Assembly (NCBI RefSeq): GCF_001895045.1
Contig: NZ_BDAM01000007.1
Coordinates: 310,001 to 374,000, forward strand
Source: Rhodococcus coprophilus NBRC 100603
Lineage (GTDB): Bacteria > Actinomycetota > Actinomycetes > Mycobacteriales > Mycobacteriaceae
DNA length: 64,000 nt
Direction: 5' to 3'
Program-made: the position numbers and the translations under genes
Shown: piece after piece, positions 50,482 to 58,428 of the stretch
Position numbering within the stretch: position 1 is the first letter of the stretch
How the letters are laid out: each line of letters starts with the position of its first letter
Notes under the pieces: model-generated
The model's input: the letters and a program-made list of their open reading frames with translations, nothing else
Told to the model about the DNA's origin: nothing
Database searches by the model: none

Positions 50482-51690
50482 GTGTCCTGCCGGGCGGTGT
50501 CCGTCCGTGCAGTTGTCTACGCCTCGACACGCGAACTCGTGCCCTTCTACGGCCTGTACGCCCTGTTCTTCGAGGACCACGGGCTCAGCGCCGGCAGCAT
50601 CTCCTCGCTCTTCGTCCTGTGGTCGGTGGTCGCCTTCGTCACCGAGGTGCCGTCCGGCGCCTGGGCGGACACCGCCTCGCGCCGCGCTCTCCTCGCCGCG
50701 AGCGGAGCCCTGCTCACCGCCGCGTTCACGATGTGGCTCGTGTGGCCGACGTACTGGGGCTTCGCTGCCGGATTCGCGGTGTGGGGGATCAGCGAGTCGC
50801 TGAAGTCCGGCACGTTCGAAGCCCTCGTCTACGACGAACTGGCCGCGCGCGGAGGTGAACATCGCTACGCGGCGGTGATGGGATTTGCCGGCGCCGGTGA
50901 GATGGTGTGCGTGTTCGTCGCGACCCTGTCCGCGGCCCCGCTGTTCGGGCTCGGGGGTTACGCGCTCGTCGGCTGGGTGTCGGTGGCAATCACCGTCGCC
51001 GGGACCCTGCTCGTGTTCACCTTCCCCGCGGCCGCGAAATCGATCGAAGCCGACGAGATCGGCGGGTCGGGCGGCACTTTCGCGGCCCGGTACCTCGCAA
51101 GCCTCCGCTCCGGCGCCGCCGAGGTCCGCACCGACGCCGTCGTGCGCCGCGCGGTCGTGCTGGCGGCTGCGCTGCTGGCGTGTCTTGCCTTCGACGAGTA
51201 CTTCGGTCTGCTCGCACGCGAGGACGGTGCGACCACCGAGTTCGTGCCGGTCCTCGTGGCGATCACCGTCGTCGGACAGGTCGTGGGTGCGGCCACGGCT
51301 GGGCTCGGTGCCCGGATGGGCGGCCGGACGCTGGGTGCGATCGTGGTGACCGGCGCACTCGTTCTCGCCGCGGGTGCTCTCGCAGGGGACATCGCGGGTT
51401 TCGTGGCTGTCGGCATCGGCTACGGCGCCCTGCACCACACGGCGATCGTGGCCGAAGCACGACTCCAGGCGTCCATGTCGGGGCGTGCGCGTGCGACGGT
51501 GTCGTCGGTCGTGGGAGTCACGAGCGAGATCGCGTCGGTGGCGTTGTTCGCGGGGTTCGCGCTCGGGTCGGTGTGGCTGCCGTTCTCGGTTCTCGTCGCG
51601 GGTGCGATGCTGCCGCTGCTCGTGCTGGGAGCGGTGGCCGGCCGGGCGCTGCCTCCCGCCGCGGTGGAGGAGCCCTCAGGAAGCCCTTAA
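50482..51690 (+). CDS. MFS transporter
   Basis: A 402-residue membrane protein with 12 hydrophobic segments. The first helix loop has TEVPSGAWADTASRRALL, a motif A variant with TEVPSG typical of a small MFS subgroup related to putative drug transporters. A YGALHHTAIVAEARLQ stretch precedes the last helices. The GTG at 50482 gives the best N-terminus. Substrate unknown. The next gene begins 24 bp after its stop on the same strand, but has its own TAnnnT hexamer, so co-transcription is uncertain. Confidence 0.85.
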   Translation: MSCRAVSVRAVVYASTRELVPFYGLYALFFEDHGLSAGSISSLFVLWSVVAFVTEVPSGAWADTASRRALLAASGALLTAAFTMWLVWPTYWGFAAGFAVWGISESLKSGTFEALVYDELAARGGEHRYAAVMGFAGAGEMVCVFVATLSAAPLFGLGGYALVGWVSVAITVAGTLLVFTFPAAAKSIEADEIGGSGGTFAARYLASLRSGAAEVRTDAVVRRAVVLAAALLACLAFDEYFGLLAREDGATTEFVPVLVAITVVGQVVGAATAGLGARMGGRTLGAIVVTGALVLAAGALAGDIAGFVAVGIGYGALHHTAIVAEARLQASMSGRARATVSSVVGVTSEIASVALFAGFALGSVWLPFSVLVAGAMLPLLVLGAVAGRALPPAAVEEPSGSP

Positions 51691-51713
51691 CTCCTCGGCC
51701 TACATTACCGAGC

Positions 51714-52733
51714 ATGTATGCCCGTTTTCTCCCAGTTTCCCTGTTCGCGGCCGGCGCCGTCCTGATCGGGAGCGGCTCGGTGTTCGCCTACACCGACGAC
51801 TCGCAGGTGGTGGTTGTCGCCGGCACCACCGACGCCACCGCTACGACGGATTCGACCTCGGTCGACGATGCGCGCAGCACCCTCCAGCAGGCCAGTCTCC
51901 CGCTCGCGCTGCTCAACGGTGGAGTGGGGCAACTCGCGGATGGAAGCCGACAACTCGACGCGGGCGCAATACAACTCGCGGACGGACTCACGCAGGCGCA
52001 CGAGGGCGGTAAGCAACTCGCGGACGGGCTCGGGCAACTCGAAGGCGGAGTCGGGCAACTCGGGGACGGTGCCTCGCAGATCTCGGCGGGCGTCGACGAG
52101 GTGGTCACCCGCCTCACGGGCTTCGGAGAGATGCAGGGATCGGTGACGGCACGGCTCTCCGTCGTCGCCGATACCCTCGCCGCGAGCGGCGATCCCGTCT
52201 CGGCGGGCACCGCCGGCGAACTGCGCGCACTCGTCGACATGCTGAACACTCAGGGTCTCGGACCCGACACCCTCGACCAACTCGGGCAGCTGCGCGACGG
52301 CGCCAACCAGCTTTCCTACGAATTGACAGATCCGGAAGCACAATTCGTCGCGGGCATGTCGCAGGCTGCCGAAGGTTCCCGGCAGTTGCGCGACGGCCTG
52401 ATGCAGCTCGACGACGGCGGTCGTCAGCTGGTCGACGGCACCGGCCGGCTCGTCGGCGGAGTCGAGCCGGTGGGCAATGTCGTGAAGGGGATTTCGGAGA
52501 ACGTGCGTGACGCGACGGGAGCGCTTCCCGCGCCGGGGTCGCAGGCATCCGTCGGGTCGCCGGAACAGGTCGCGGCCGGCGCACAGGACGCAGCCGAAAC
52601 CGGGGTCGCGGCGAAGCGCTGGTGGCCCTATGCGCTGATCGCTTTGGGTGCCGTCGCGCTCGCGGCCGCGGCGCTGCTGCCGGCCGGGATACGGCCGGCA
52701 GCAGCGCACGGGCGGCGGGCCGCGGTGCGCTGA
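51714..52733 (+). CDS. Exported repeat-rich membrane protein (YhgE/Pip-like heptad repeats)
   Basis: A 339-residue protein with an N-terminal signal or anchor (residues 5-28, ending VFAYTDDS), a long extracytoplasmic region and a C-terminal helix (about 305-327) with a short basic tail. The middle is built from 7-residue repeats with Gln-Leu and Gly (GVGQLADGSRQLDAG, GKQLADGLGQLEGG, GLMQLDDGGRQLVDG), the pattern seen in YhgE/Pip and MmpL-associated membrane proteins and predicted to form a long helical or beta-roll stalk. Function is not known. TACATT (51701-51706) lies 7 nt before the ATG. It follows the MFS gene. Confidence 0.78.
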   Translation: MYARFLPVSLFAAGAVLIGSGSVFAYTDDSQVVVVAGTTDATATTDSTSVDDARSTLQQASLPLALLNGGVGQLADGSRQLDAGAIQLADGLTQAHEGGKQLADGLGQLEGGVGQLGDGASQISAGVDEVVTRLTGFGEMQGSVTARLSVVADTLAASGDPVSAGTAGELRALVDMLNTQGLGPDTLDQLGQLRDGANQLSYELTDPEAQFVAGMSQAAEGSRQLRDGLMQLDDGGRQLVDGTGRLVGGVEPVGNVVKGISENVRDATGALPAPGSQASVGSPEQVAAGAQDAAETGVAAKRWWPYALIALGAVALAAAALLPAGIRPAAAHGRRAAVR

Positions 52734-52752
52734 TCGGACGGGGCGGTGCCCG

Positions 52753-54336
52753 TCAGACCTTGCTGCTGCGCAGTTCGTGGCCCTTGGAGGTCTTGCACCG
52801 CCCCGACTCGAGATCCCACTGCCAGCCGTGGAGGTTGCAGGTGAGTGTGGTGCCGTCCACCACACCGAACTTCGACAGATCGGCCTTGAGGTGCGGGCAG
52901 CGCCGCTGGATCTCGTAGCCGCTCATTTCGATCGACGCGGTGTCGTCGTGCGCCTCCGCGAACCAGCCGTCCGCGTACGCGATGCGCTCGTCGGTGAGGC
53001 ATTTGAAGAACGTGTACAGGAATTCGTTGTACCCGCCGACCCGCCACGTGGTGAAGCGTGTCGAGAGGAAGATCGTGTTGACCCAGTCCGGCTCGTCGTC
53101 GCGCAGCACGGTGCGGACGATCTCCGGCGCAATGCGGAAACCGTAGCGGTACTTGCCTTCTCCCTCGACGGGCTCGCGGACGATGCGCTTGGGGAAGTCG
53201 AGCACCACGGTCTCGTCGCCCATCACGAGGCCGACCGGGTAACCGATGCCGTCACAGATGAGATCGGACTGCGCCATGATCGGCTCGAACTTCGCCTTCA
53301 GGGCGGGCAGCAGAGGTTCCCCCTCGGCAGGCGCCCACTTGGCCTTCTCCGCGGCGATGACCGGCGCGAAGCGCCGCGCCATGTCCTCGATGTAGGCGGC
53401 CTTGTTCGTGAAGATCGCCTCGACCTCGGCCTCGGGCATCGGGTGGGCGAGCGTCATCTTCTCGCTCCCGGCGAGGTCCACGACCGAACCCGGAATCATC
53501 AGCAGGCCACCGTCGCGCCCGTGGATGCGCAACTGCTCGAGGAACACCTGCTGGTCGGGGAAGATGTTGCCTTCGTCGCCGTGATCGTCGTTGAGCGAGC
53601 GCAATTCGTCGTCGAGGAAGACGGGTGGCCCGGCGGACGGGACGATCCACGTGGCGCCGACCTGCTCGATGTAACTGCGGCAACGGTCCATGCCGCGCTG
53701 GCGCTTCTGCTTGCCGAAGTTGGCCTTCGTCTTCTTCGGGATGTCGTAGACCATCGGGTACCAGATGGCACCGGAGAACTGCAGCAGGTGGATGTCGATG
53801 TGCCCGAACGCGTCGTGCATCGGGTCCATGTCGATCGGGCGCGCGTCGTTCATGTTGAACACGGTGGTCTCGCCGTCCGAGACGACGAGTCCGGAGTCGC
53901 CGATGGGGCCGTCCGCGGGCGCGCGCATCGCGATGATCATGATGTCGAGTTCGCCCGGCTCGAGGGGGGCGTCGGGCGCGTCCCGAATGCCGGCCTCGCT
54001 GATCCGGTGCTTCACCGAATCGGTGGTCTCGTAGAACTTCGTGAAGCCGAGTGCCTCGAGTTCGCGGCGCAGATCCGGCACCGGATAATCGGGCAGCAGC
54101 ACGGTGGCGTCCTTGCGGACGTGATCCCTCAGTGTCCCGGGATCGAAGTGATCCTTGTGCAGATGCGATACGTAGAGATAGTCGACGTCGCCGAGGGCGT
54201 CCCAGTCGAGGCTCGTGTTGTCGGGAAACGGCACCCAGGACGCGAAATAAGCGGGATTGACCCAAGGATCGCAGAGAATGGAGCCCGCCTCGGTCCGGAT
54301 ATGGAACCCGGCGTGGCCGACGCTGGTGATCTGCAC
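52753..54336 (-). CDS. MBL-fold hydrolase fused to a C-terminal Rieske 2Fe-2S domain (Rv3818-like)
   Basis: A 527-residue two-domain protein. The N-terminal metallo-beta-lactamase fold has the metal motif HLHKDH (residues 58-63) after SVGHAGFHIRTEAG. The C-terminal Rieske domain has C-P-H (from residue 480) and C-N-L-H-G-W (from 500), both ligand pairs intact. The same domain pair in the opposite order is found in CMP-Neu5Ac hydroxylase, but the MBL part here is UlaG-like and the substrate is unknown; the M. tuberculosis gene Rv3818 looks the same. The GTG at 54336 follows AGGAGG at 7 nt, fixing the start. It is probably a hydroxylase or oxidoreductase needing an electron donor. Confidence 0.9.
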   Translation of the reverse strand: MQITSVGHAGFHIRTEAGSILCDPWVNPAYFASWVPFPDNTSLDWDALGDVDYLYVSHLHKDHFDPGTLRDHVRKDATVLLPDYPVPDLRRELEALGFTKFYETTDSVKHRISEAGIRDAPDAPLEPGELDIMIIAMRAPADGPIGDSGLVVSDGETTVFNMNDARPIDMDPMHDAFGHIDIHLLQFSGAIWYPMVYDIPKKTKANFGKQKRQRGMDRCRSYIEQVGATWIVPSAGPPVFLDDELRSLNDDHGDEGNIFPDQQVFLEQLRIHGRDGGLLMIPGSVVDLAGSEKMTLAHPMPEAEVEAIFTNKAAYIEDMARRFAPVIAAEKAKWAPAEGEPLLPALKAKFEPIMAQSDLICDGIGYPVGLVMGDETVVLDFPKRIVREPVEGEGKYRYGFRIAPEIVRTVLRDDEPDWVNTIFLSTRFTTWRVGGYNEFLYTFFKCLTDERIAYADGWFAEAHDDTASIEMSGYEIQRRCPHLKADLSKFGVVDGTTLTCNLHGWQWDLESGRCKTSKGHELRSSKV

Positions 54337-54461
54337 TCGTTGCCTCCTGACGTGCTGACCTATGTACCTCCAGGGTAAGTGGAGAGGCCGTGGAGACATG
54401 CGGCAGCCCGCCGGGGCCACGGGTGCGGCACCGCATCGGTGACCCGGCTACGCTGGCCGAC

Positions 54462-55259
54462 GTGGAACCCTTCTACCGGACGATCATCGGCATCGCGCGC
54501 ACTCTGTTCGCAGGCCAGGGACTGAAATTCTCCGTCACCGGCGAGGAGCACATTCCCGCGACCGGAGGTGCGGTCATCGCGATCAACCACACCGGCTACA
54601 TGGACTTCACCTACGCGGGTCTGCCCGCCCGCCGTCCCGCGAAGCGCTACGTGCGATTCATGGCGAAGAAAGAGGTCTTCGACAACAAGATCTCCGGGCC
54701 GATGATGCGGGCGATGAAGCACATCCCTGTCGACCGTGGTGACGCCGGCGACTCCTACCGCCTCGCAGTCGAAGCGCTTCGTGCGGGAGAACTGGTGGGC
54801 GTGTTCCCCGAGGAGACCATCAGCCGAAGCTTCGAGCTGAAGAAGTTCAAGACGGGCGCGGCGCGAATGGCCGAGGAGGCGGGTGTGCCCGTCATCCCCA
54901 TGATCATCTGGGGATCGCAGCGGGTGTGGACCAAGGGCCACCCCAAGCGTCTGGGCCGCACCAACACGCCCATCACGATCAAGGTGGGCGCCCCGATCCC
55001 GCCGTATCTGCCGCCCGCGGCCATGACCGAGGAACTGCACGCGACGATGGAGCAGATGCTCCACGAGGTGCAGGACTCGTATCACCACGAGCCGGGCGCC
55101 TATTGGGTGCCGCGCCGTCTCGGTGGATCGGCACCGACCCTCGAAGAAGCCACCGCCGAGGACGAGCGTGTCGCGGCGGAACGCAGGGCCCGCAAGGAAC
55201 GCGAGCGGACCGAGCGCGGTGGCCCGGACAGCGGCGACCGTGGCGTTTCGGCAGAATGA
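54462..55259 (+). CDS. PlsC-like 1-acyl-sn-glycerol-3-phosphate acyltransferase family protein
   Basis: A 265-residue acyltransferase of the PlsC family. The H-x4-D motif is NHTGYMDF, block II has the Arg of KRYVRFMAKKEVF and block III the FPEET variant of the usual F-x-EGT. It likely acylates a lysophospholipid or a glycolipid precursor at the inner membrane. A Lys/Glu-rich C-terminal tail of about 40 residues is present, as in several mycobacterial paralogues (Rv3814c-Rv3816c region). The GTG at 54462 has TACGCT (54449-54454) 7 nt before it; an ATG at 54390 would add 24 residues without homology. Confidence 0.88.
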   Translation: MEPFYRTIIGIARTLFAGQGLKFSVTGEEHIPATGGAVIAINHTGYMDFTYAGLPARRPAKRYVRFMAKKEVFDNKISGPMMRAMKHIPVDRGDAGDSYRLAVEALRAGELVGVFPEETISRSFELKKFKTGAARMAEEAGVPVIPMIIWGSQRVWTKGHPKRLGRTNTPITIKVGAPIPPYLPPAAMTEELHATMEQMLHEVQDSYHHEPGAYWVPRRLGGSAPTLEEATAEDERVAAERRARKERERTERGGPDSGDRGVSAE

Positions 55260-55263
55260 CGGA

Positions 55264-56085
55264 GTGAGTTCCCAGCGCCCCAGCCTCGTCGCCACCGATG
55301 TCGACGGGACCCTGATCGACAAGTCCGAGCAGGTGTCCGACCGCACGCGGGCTGCGGTGCACGCCGTCGTCGACTCCGGGACGCCCTTCGTTCTGGCCAC
55401 GGGGCGTCCGCCACGATGGATCTCGCCGGTCGTCGAGCAACTAGGGTTCGCACCGCTCGCGGTGTGCGCGAACGGCGCCGTGCTCTACGACAGCGCGACC
55501 GATCGCGTGCTCAGCGCGGCGGTGCTCCGGGCCGACGAACTCGCGTGGGTCGCCGAGGTGGCCGCCGCGGTACTCCCCGGATGTGGTCTCGCAGCCGAGC
55601 GCGTGGGCGAGAGCGCGCACGACGCCGCGACCCCACAGTTCGTCAGTGCTCCCGGTTACGAACATGCCTGGCTCAACCCGGACAACACCGAACTCGCCGA
55701 GCACGAAGTGATCGCCGAGCCCGCCGTCAAGCTGCTGGTCCGGCTGGCCGACGCGACGAGCCGTGAGATGGCCGAGGCGATCGCGCCGAAGCTCCACGGG
55801 CTCGTCGACGTCACCTATTCGACGACCAACGGATTGATCGAGATTTCTGCGGCCGGCGTGACGAAGGCGTCGGGGTTGCGTGAACTCGCACGTCATCTCG
55901 AGGTGCCCGACGATCGCATCGTGGCCTTCGGGGACATGCCCAACGACATTCCGATGCTGTCGATGGCCCGTCACGGTGTCGCGATGGAGAACGCGCATCC
56001 CGACGCCAAGTCGGTGGCCGACGAAATCACTGCCACCAACGACGAGGACGGTGTTGCTCGGATCCTCGAACGCTGGTGGCAGTGA
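55264..56085 (+). CDS. HAD-superfamily hydrolase, Cof type (Rv3813c-like)
   Basis: A 273-residue HAD phosphatase. Motif I is ATDVDGTLID with the nucleophile Asp, motif II is TGRPPRW, and motif IV is FGDMPNDIPM. The cap domain in the middle is of the C2B type. Substrates are typically sugar phosphates or flavin mononucleotide; none is indicated. It begins 4 bp after the acyltransferase stop, so the two form an operon conserved with the mycobacterial Rv3814c-Rv3813c pair. It converges with the amidase gene with only 27 bp between the stops. Confidence 0.9.
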   Translation: MSSQRPSLVATDVDGTLIDKSEQVSDRTRAAVHAVVDSGTPFVLATGRPPRWISPVVEQLGFAPLAVCANGAVLYDSATDRVLSAAVLRADELAWVAEVAAAVLPGCGLAAERVGESAHDAATPQFVSAPGYEHAWLNPDNTELAEHEVIAEPAVKLLVRLADATSREMAEAIAPKLHGLVDVTYSTTNGLIEISAAGVTKASGLRELARHLEVPDDRIVAFGDMPNDIPMLSMARHGVAMENAHPDAKSVADEITATNDEDGVARILERWWQ

Positions 56086-56112
56086 TTCGTTGCTACCGGT
56101 AGACCGGGGGAC

Positions 56113-58137
56113 TCAGCCCACGGGCACCGGTTCGGGTGCCGGTTCCGGCGCAGGCGCCGCCGCATCCTCGGATGCGGGCACTGCGACGTCGGCCGGCTGA
56201 CCCTGCATCGACTGCTCGTAGGCGTCGTTGTAGGCGCGCAGCACCTTGGTGACGACCCCGGTGGCCTCGTTGAAGATCAGCGAACCGAACTCGAAGTCCG
56301 AACGCCAGCCGTCCGGCACCCGGTACTCGTCACTGGTGGGCAACCCCAGCTCACCAGTGTCGAGTCCGTATTCCTCCCACGCCTTGTAGATCTCGCCGAG
56401 CACCGCCCACACCTCGCCCCCGGGGGACGAGTAGAGGGCGCCGTTGACGAACCGGGCGTGCTCGAAGCCGCCCTTGGCGGGTGCGATCGACGACACAGCC
56501 GTGCCGAGGCGACCGGTTTCGCCGCCCTCCGCGACCCACTTGCGGGCGAGTGGATTGTTCTCGGCGAGCCGCGTCAACTCCGCGACCAGTGCCTGGACGT
56601 TCTCGACTGTTCCCTCGTTCGAACCGGCCGGCAGCGCTCCGGTGCCGGGAGCCGAACCGGCCGGAGGATTGTTCGCGACGACCGGTGACGGCGCGGCCGG
56701 CCGGCCCTTCGCCGCTGCTGCCGCGATGTCGCGGATCTTGTTCATCTGCGCGTAGCCGCCGTCGCCTGGGCAGGTGGTGTTGCCGACGTCGCGGTGCGCG
56801 AAGATGATCGGCAGATCCACGGCCGCCCCACGCGGGTACGGCGTGAACGACGTGCCCTCCGAGTACATCGTCGTGCGGCCCTTCGGATCGAGACCGGCTG
56901 CGGAGAGTCGCCAGCCGAGGTAGTTGCCCACGTTCTGGACTGTCACGTCCGGCGGCGTGGCGTTGGAGAAGTCGCCCATCATCGCGATGCCGACGGTGTT
57001 CTCGTTGAAGCCGCCCGCGTGGGCGCCCTGCACGTTGCGGTCGAGACCGCCCGCGCGGCCCTCGAAGACCTGGCCGTACTTGTCGACGAGCACGTTGTAT
57101 CCGATGTCGCACCACCCGAGTGTCTGCGAGTGGTACGCGTAGATGGCGCGGACGATCCCGGCGGACTCGGCCTTCGAGTAGTTGTTGCTTCCCGCGGTGT
57201 GGTGCACGGTGGCGCCACCGAGCGAGTCGTCGTACGTCGCGCTCTGGCAGCGCAGGGATTCGTCGGCGCCCCACTGCGACCGGCTGATGACCTTCAGTCC
57301 CGAGTTGCCGAGCGGTGCGGCGATGTCGCCGAGCCGGTCGTCGGCCGCGCCGGTACCCGGATCGATCAGTACTGCGCTGACACCTTCGACGCTCGCGGCC
57401 ACGGGATCCTGGCTGCGCAGCGGTTTCGACGAGGATGCGGGTACGTAACCGAGTTCCGGTGCCGGCCCGGCACTCTCGGCGACCGGCACGGGTGCCTCGT
57501 CCACGGGCGCGGGGGCGTCGGGGGTCTCCGGTGCGGGTGCCTCTGCCGGGGGTGCTTCCGCGCCGGCGAGGGCGGGCTCGGGGCCGGGACGCGGCGTGAG
57601 CAGGACCTGCACCGCGCGGGTCGCGCCCACGAAGATCGGTTCGGTGCCACGGCGCGCGTCGCCGGCGGTGTCGTTGCGGCTCGACTCGAGCGGTTCGGTG
57701 GCCGACCACGGACCCCACGAACCGTCGTTGTTCTGCGCCCGGATCAGTGCGTCGGTGGCGGCGATGTCGTCGGCAGCCAGCGCGACGAGGCTGAACGGCG
57801 CCTCGCGGGTGAGTTCCTTGACCGTGGCGCCGACACGGGCGATGGGACCCCCGTTCGGATCGGGAGCGGTGGTGATCTGCGGGAGCCCGTCGATGAGCTC
57901 TCCGAGGCCGACGTCGGGCAGATTGAGCCCCGTCAGTTCCTCGAGCGGGATGACCAGGTCCGGTACGGACGCGAGCACGATCTCCGCGATGTCGGGACTG
58001 ACGGATTCGACGGAGTCGCTGGTGGTGCGAATCTCCGCCGGTCCCGTGGTGAGTCCGGACACGGCAAAGGGCGTGGCGACGGCCAGGGCGGCGACGGCAC
58101 CCAGGACGATCGACGGCTTAGGGCGGCGATGCGGCAC
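56113..58137 (-). CDS. Exported N-acetylmuramoyl-L-alanine amidase with PGRP domain and LGFP repeats
   Basis: A 674-residue cell-wall hydrolase (Rv3811-like). A signal sequence lies in the first 35 residues. A long Pro/Ala-rich region follows, then the PGRP/amidase_2 domain: zinc ligands in TVHHTAGS, AHRDVGN and TTCPGDG, and ISRSQWGADESL at its start. The C-terminal third holds about two LGFP-type repeats (GETGRLGTAV, DTGELGLPT) that bind the arabinogalactan-linked wall. It should cleave the bond between MurNAc and L-Ala. The GTG at 58137 follows GGGAG at 9 nt; a TTG at 58146 is the longer alternative. It diverges from the SpoIID-domain gene. Confidence 0.92.
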   Translation of the reverse strand: MPHRRPKPSIVLGAVAALAVATPFAVSGLTTGPAEIRTTSDSVESVSPDIAEIVLASVPDLVIPLEELTGLNLPDVGLGELIDGLPQITTAPDPNGGPIARVGATVKELTREAPFSLVALAADDIAATDALIRAQNNDGSWGPWSATEPLESSRNDTAGDARRGTEPIFVGATRAVQVLLTPRPGPEPALAGAEAPPAEAPAPETPDAPAPVDEAPVPVAESAGPAPELGYVPASSSKPLRSQDPVAASVEGVSAVLIDPGTGAADDRLGDIAAPLGNSGLKVISRSQWGADESLRCQSATYDDSLGGATVHHTAGSNNYSKAESAGIVRAIYAYHSQTLGWCDIGYNVLVDKYGQVFEGRAGGLDRNVQGAHAGGFNENTVGIAMMGDFSNATPPDVTVQNVGNYLGWRLSAAGLDPKGRTTMYSEGTSFTPYPRGAAVDLPIIFAHRDVGNTTCPGDGGYAQMNKIRDIAAAAAKGRPAAPSPVVANNPPAGSAPGTGALPAGSNEGTVENVQALVAELTRLAENNPLARKWVAEGGETGRLGTAVSSIAPAKGGFEHARFVNGALYSSPGGEVWAVLGEIYKAWEEYGLDTGELGLPTSDEYRVPDGWRSDFEFGSLIFNEATGVVTKVLRAYNDAYEQSMQGQPADVAVPASEDAAAPAPEPAPEPVPVG

Positions 58138-58252
58138 TGTTTGCAACTCCCTGTTCGTGTAGATCTGCGGACTTCGGACGGGATCGGACAGGTCGGAATC
58201 CTCTATCGCGGACCGTCTCTAGAGAGCGAAATGGCCGCGAATCGATGCAACT

Positions 58253-58310
58253 TGTGATGCCCTTGTGACTGTTGTGACTTGTGTTGCTTTGGTGGGTCAC
58301 TCTTGTCACA
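58253..58310. promoter_or_regulatory. Paired GTCAC direct repeats, MtrA-like sites between divergent wall genes
   Basis: On the minus strand GTCAC occurs twice 9 bp apart (58264-58278), with a third partial copy at 58253-58258. On the plus strand GTCAC occurs twice 9 bp apart (58296-58310), the second as GTCACA. The response regulator MtrA of mycobacteria binds direct repeats of 9-mers beginning GTCACA and controls cell-wall hydrolase genes, so these are candidate MtrA boxes, one facing each gene. Confidence 0.45.
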
Positions 58311-58331
58311 CTAGACCCCGAAAACCTTAAG

Positions 58332-58350
58332 CCTCAACCTGAGCTTGAGG
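58332..58350 (+). promoter_or_regulatory. Small leader hairpin upstream of the SpoIID-domain gene
   Basis: CCTCAA (58332-58337) and TTGAGG (58345-58350) form a 6-bp stem with a 7-nt loop, about 79 bp upstream of the ATG. It lies where the 5' untranslated leader or promoter would be. There is no T-run, so a terminator role is unlikely; it may be an operator or leader element. Confidence 0.35.
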
Positions 58351-58428
58351 ATCAGTCTGAAATGTCCGATCGCAGTTGTCCGCGAGTAGTGCGTCGTCCG
58401 GAGTGCGAGAACGAGGGAGCGGAACGCC

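Noticed and set aside
49879-51438. A 519-residue extension upstream of the PaaI thioesterase
   Set aside because: The extra residues are antisense to the MFS gene, and the thioesterase domain starts shortly after the GTG at 50379.
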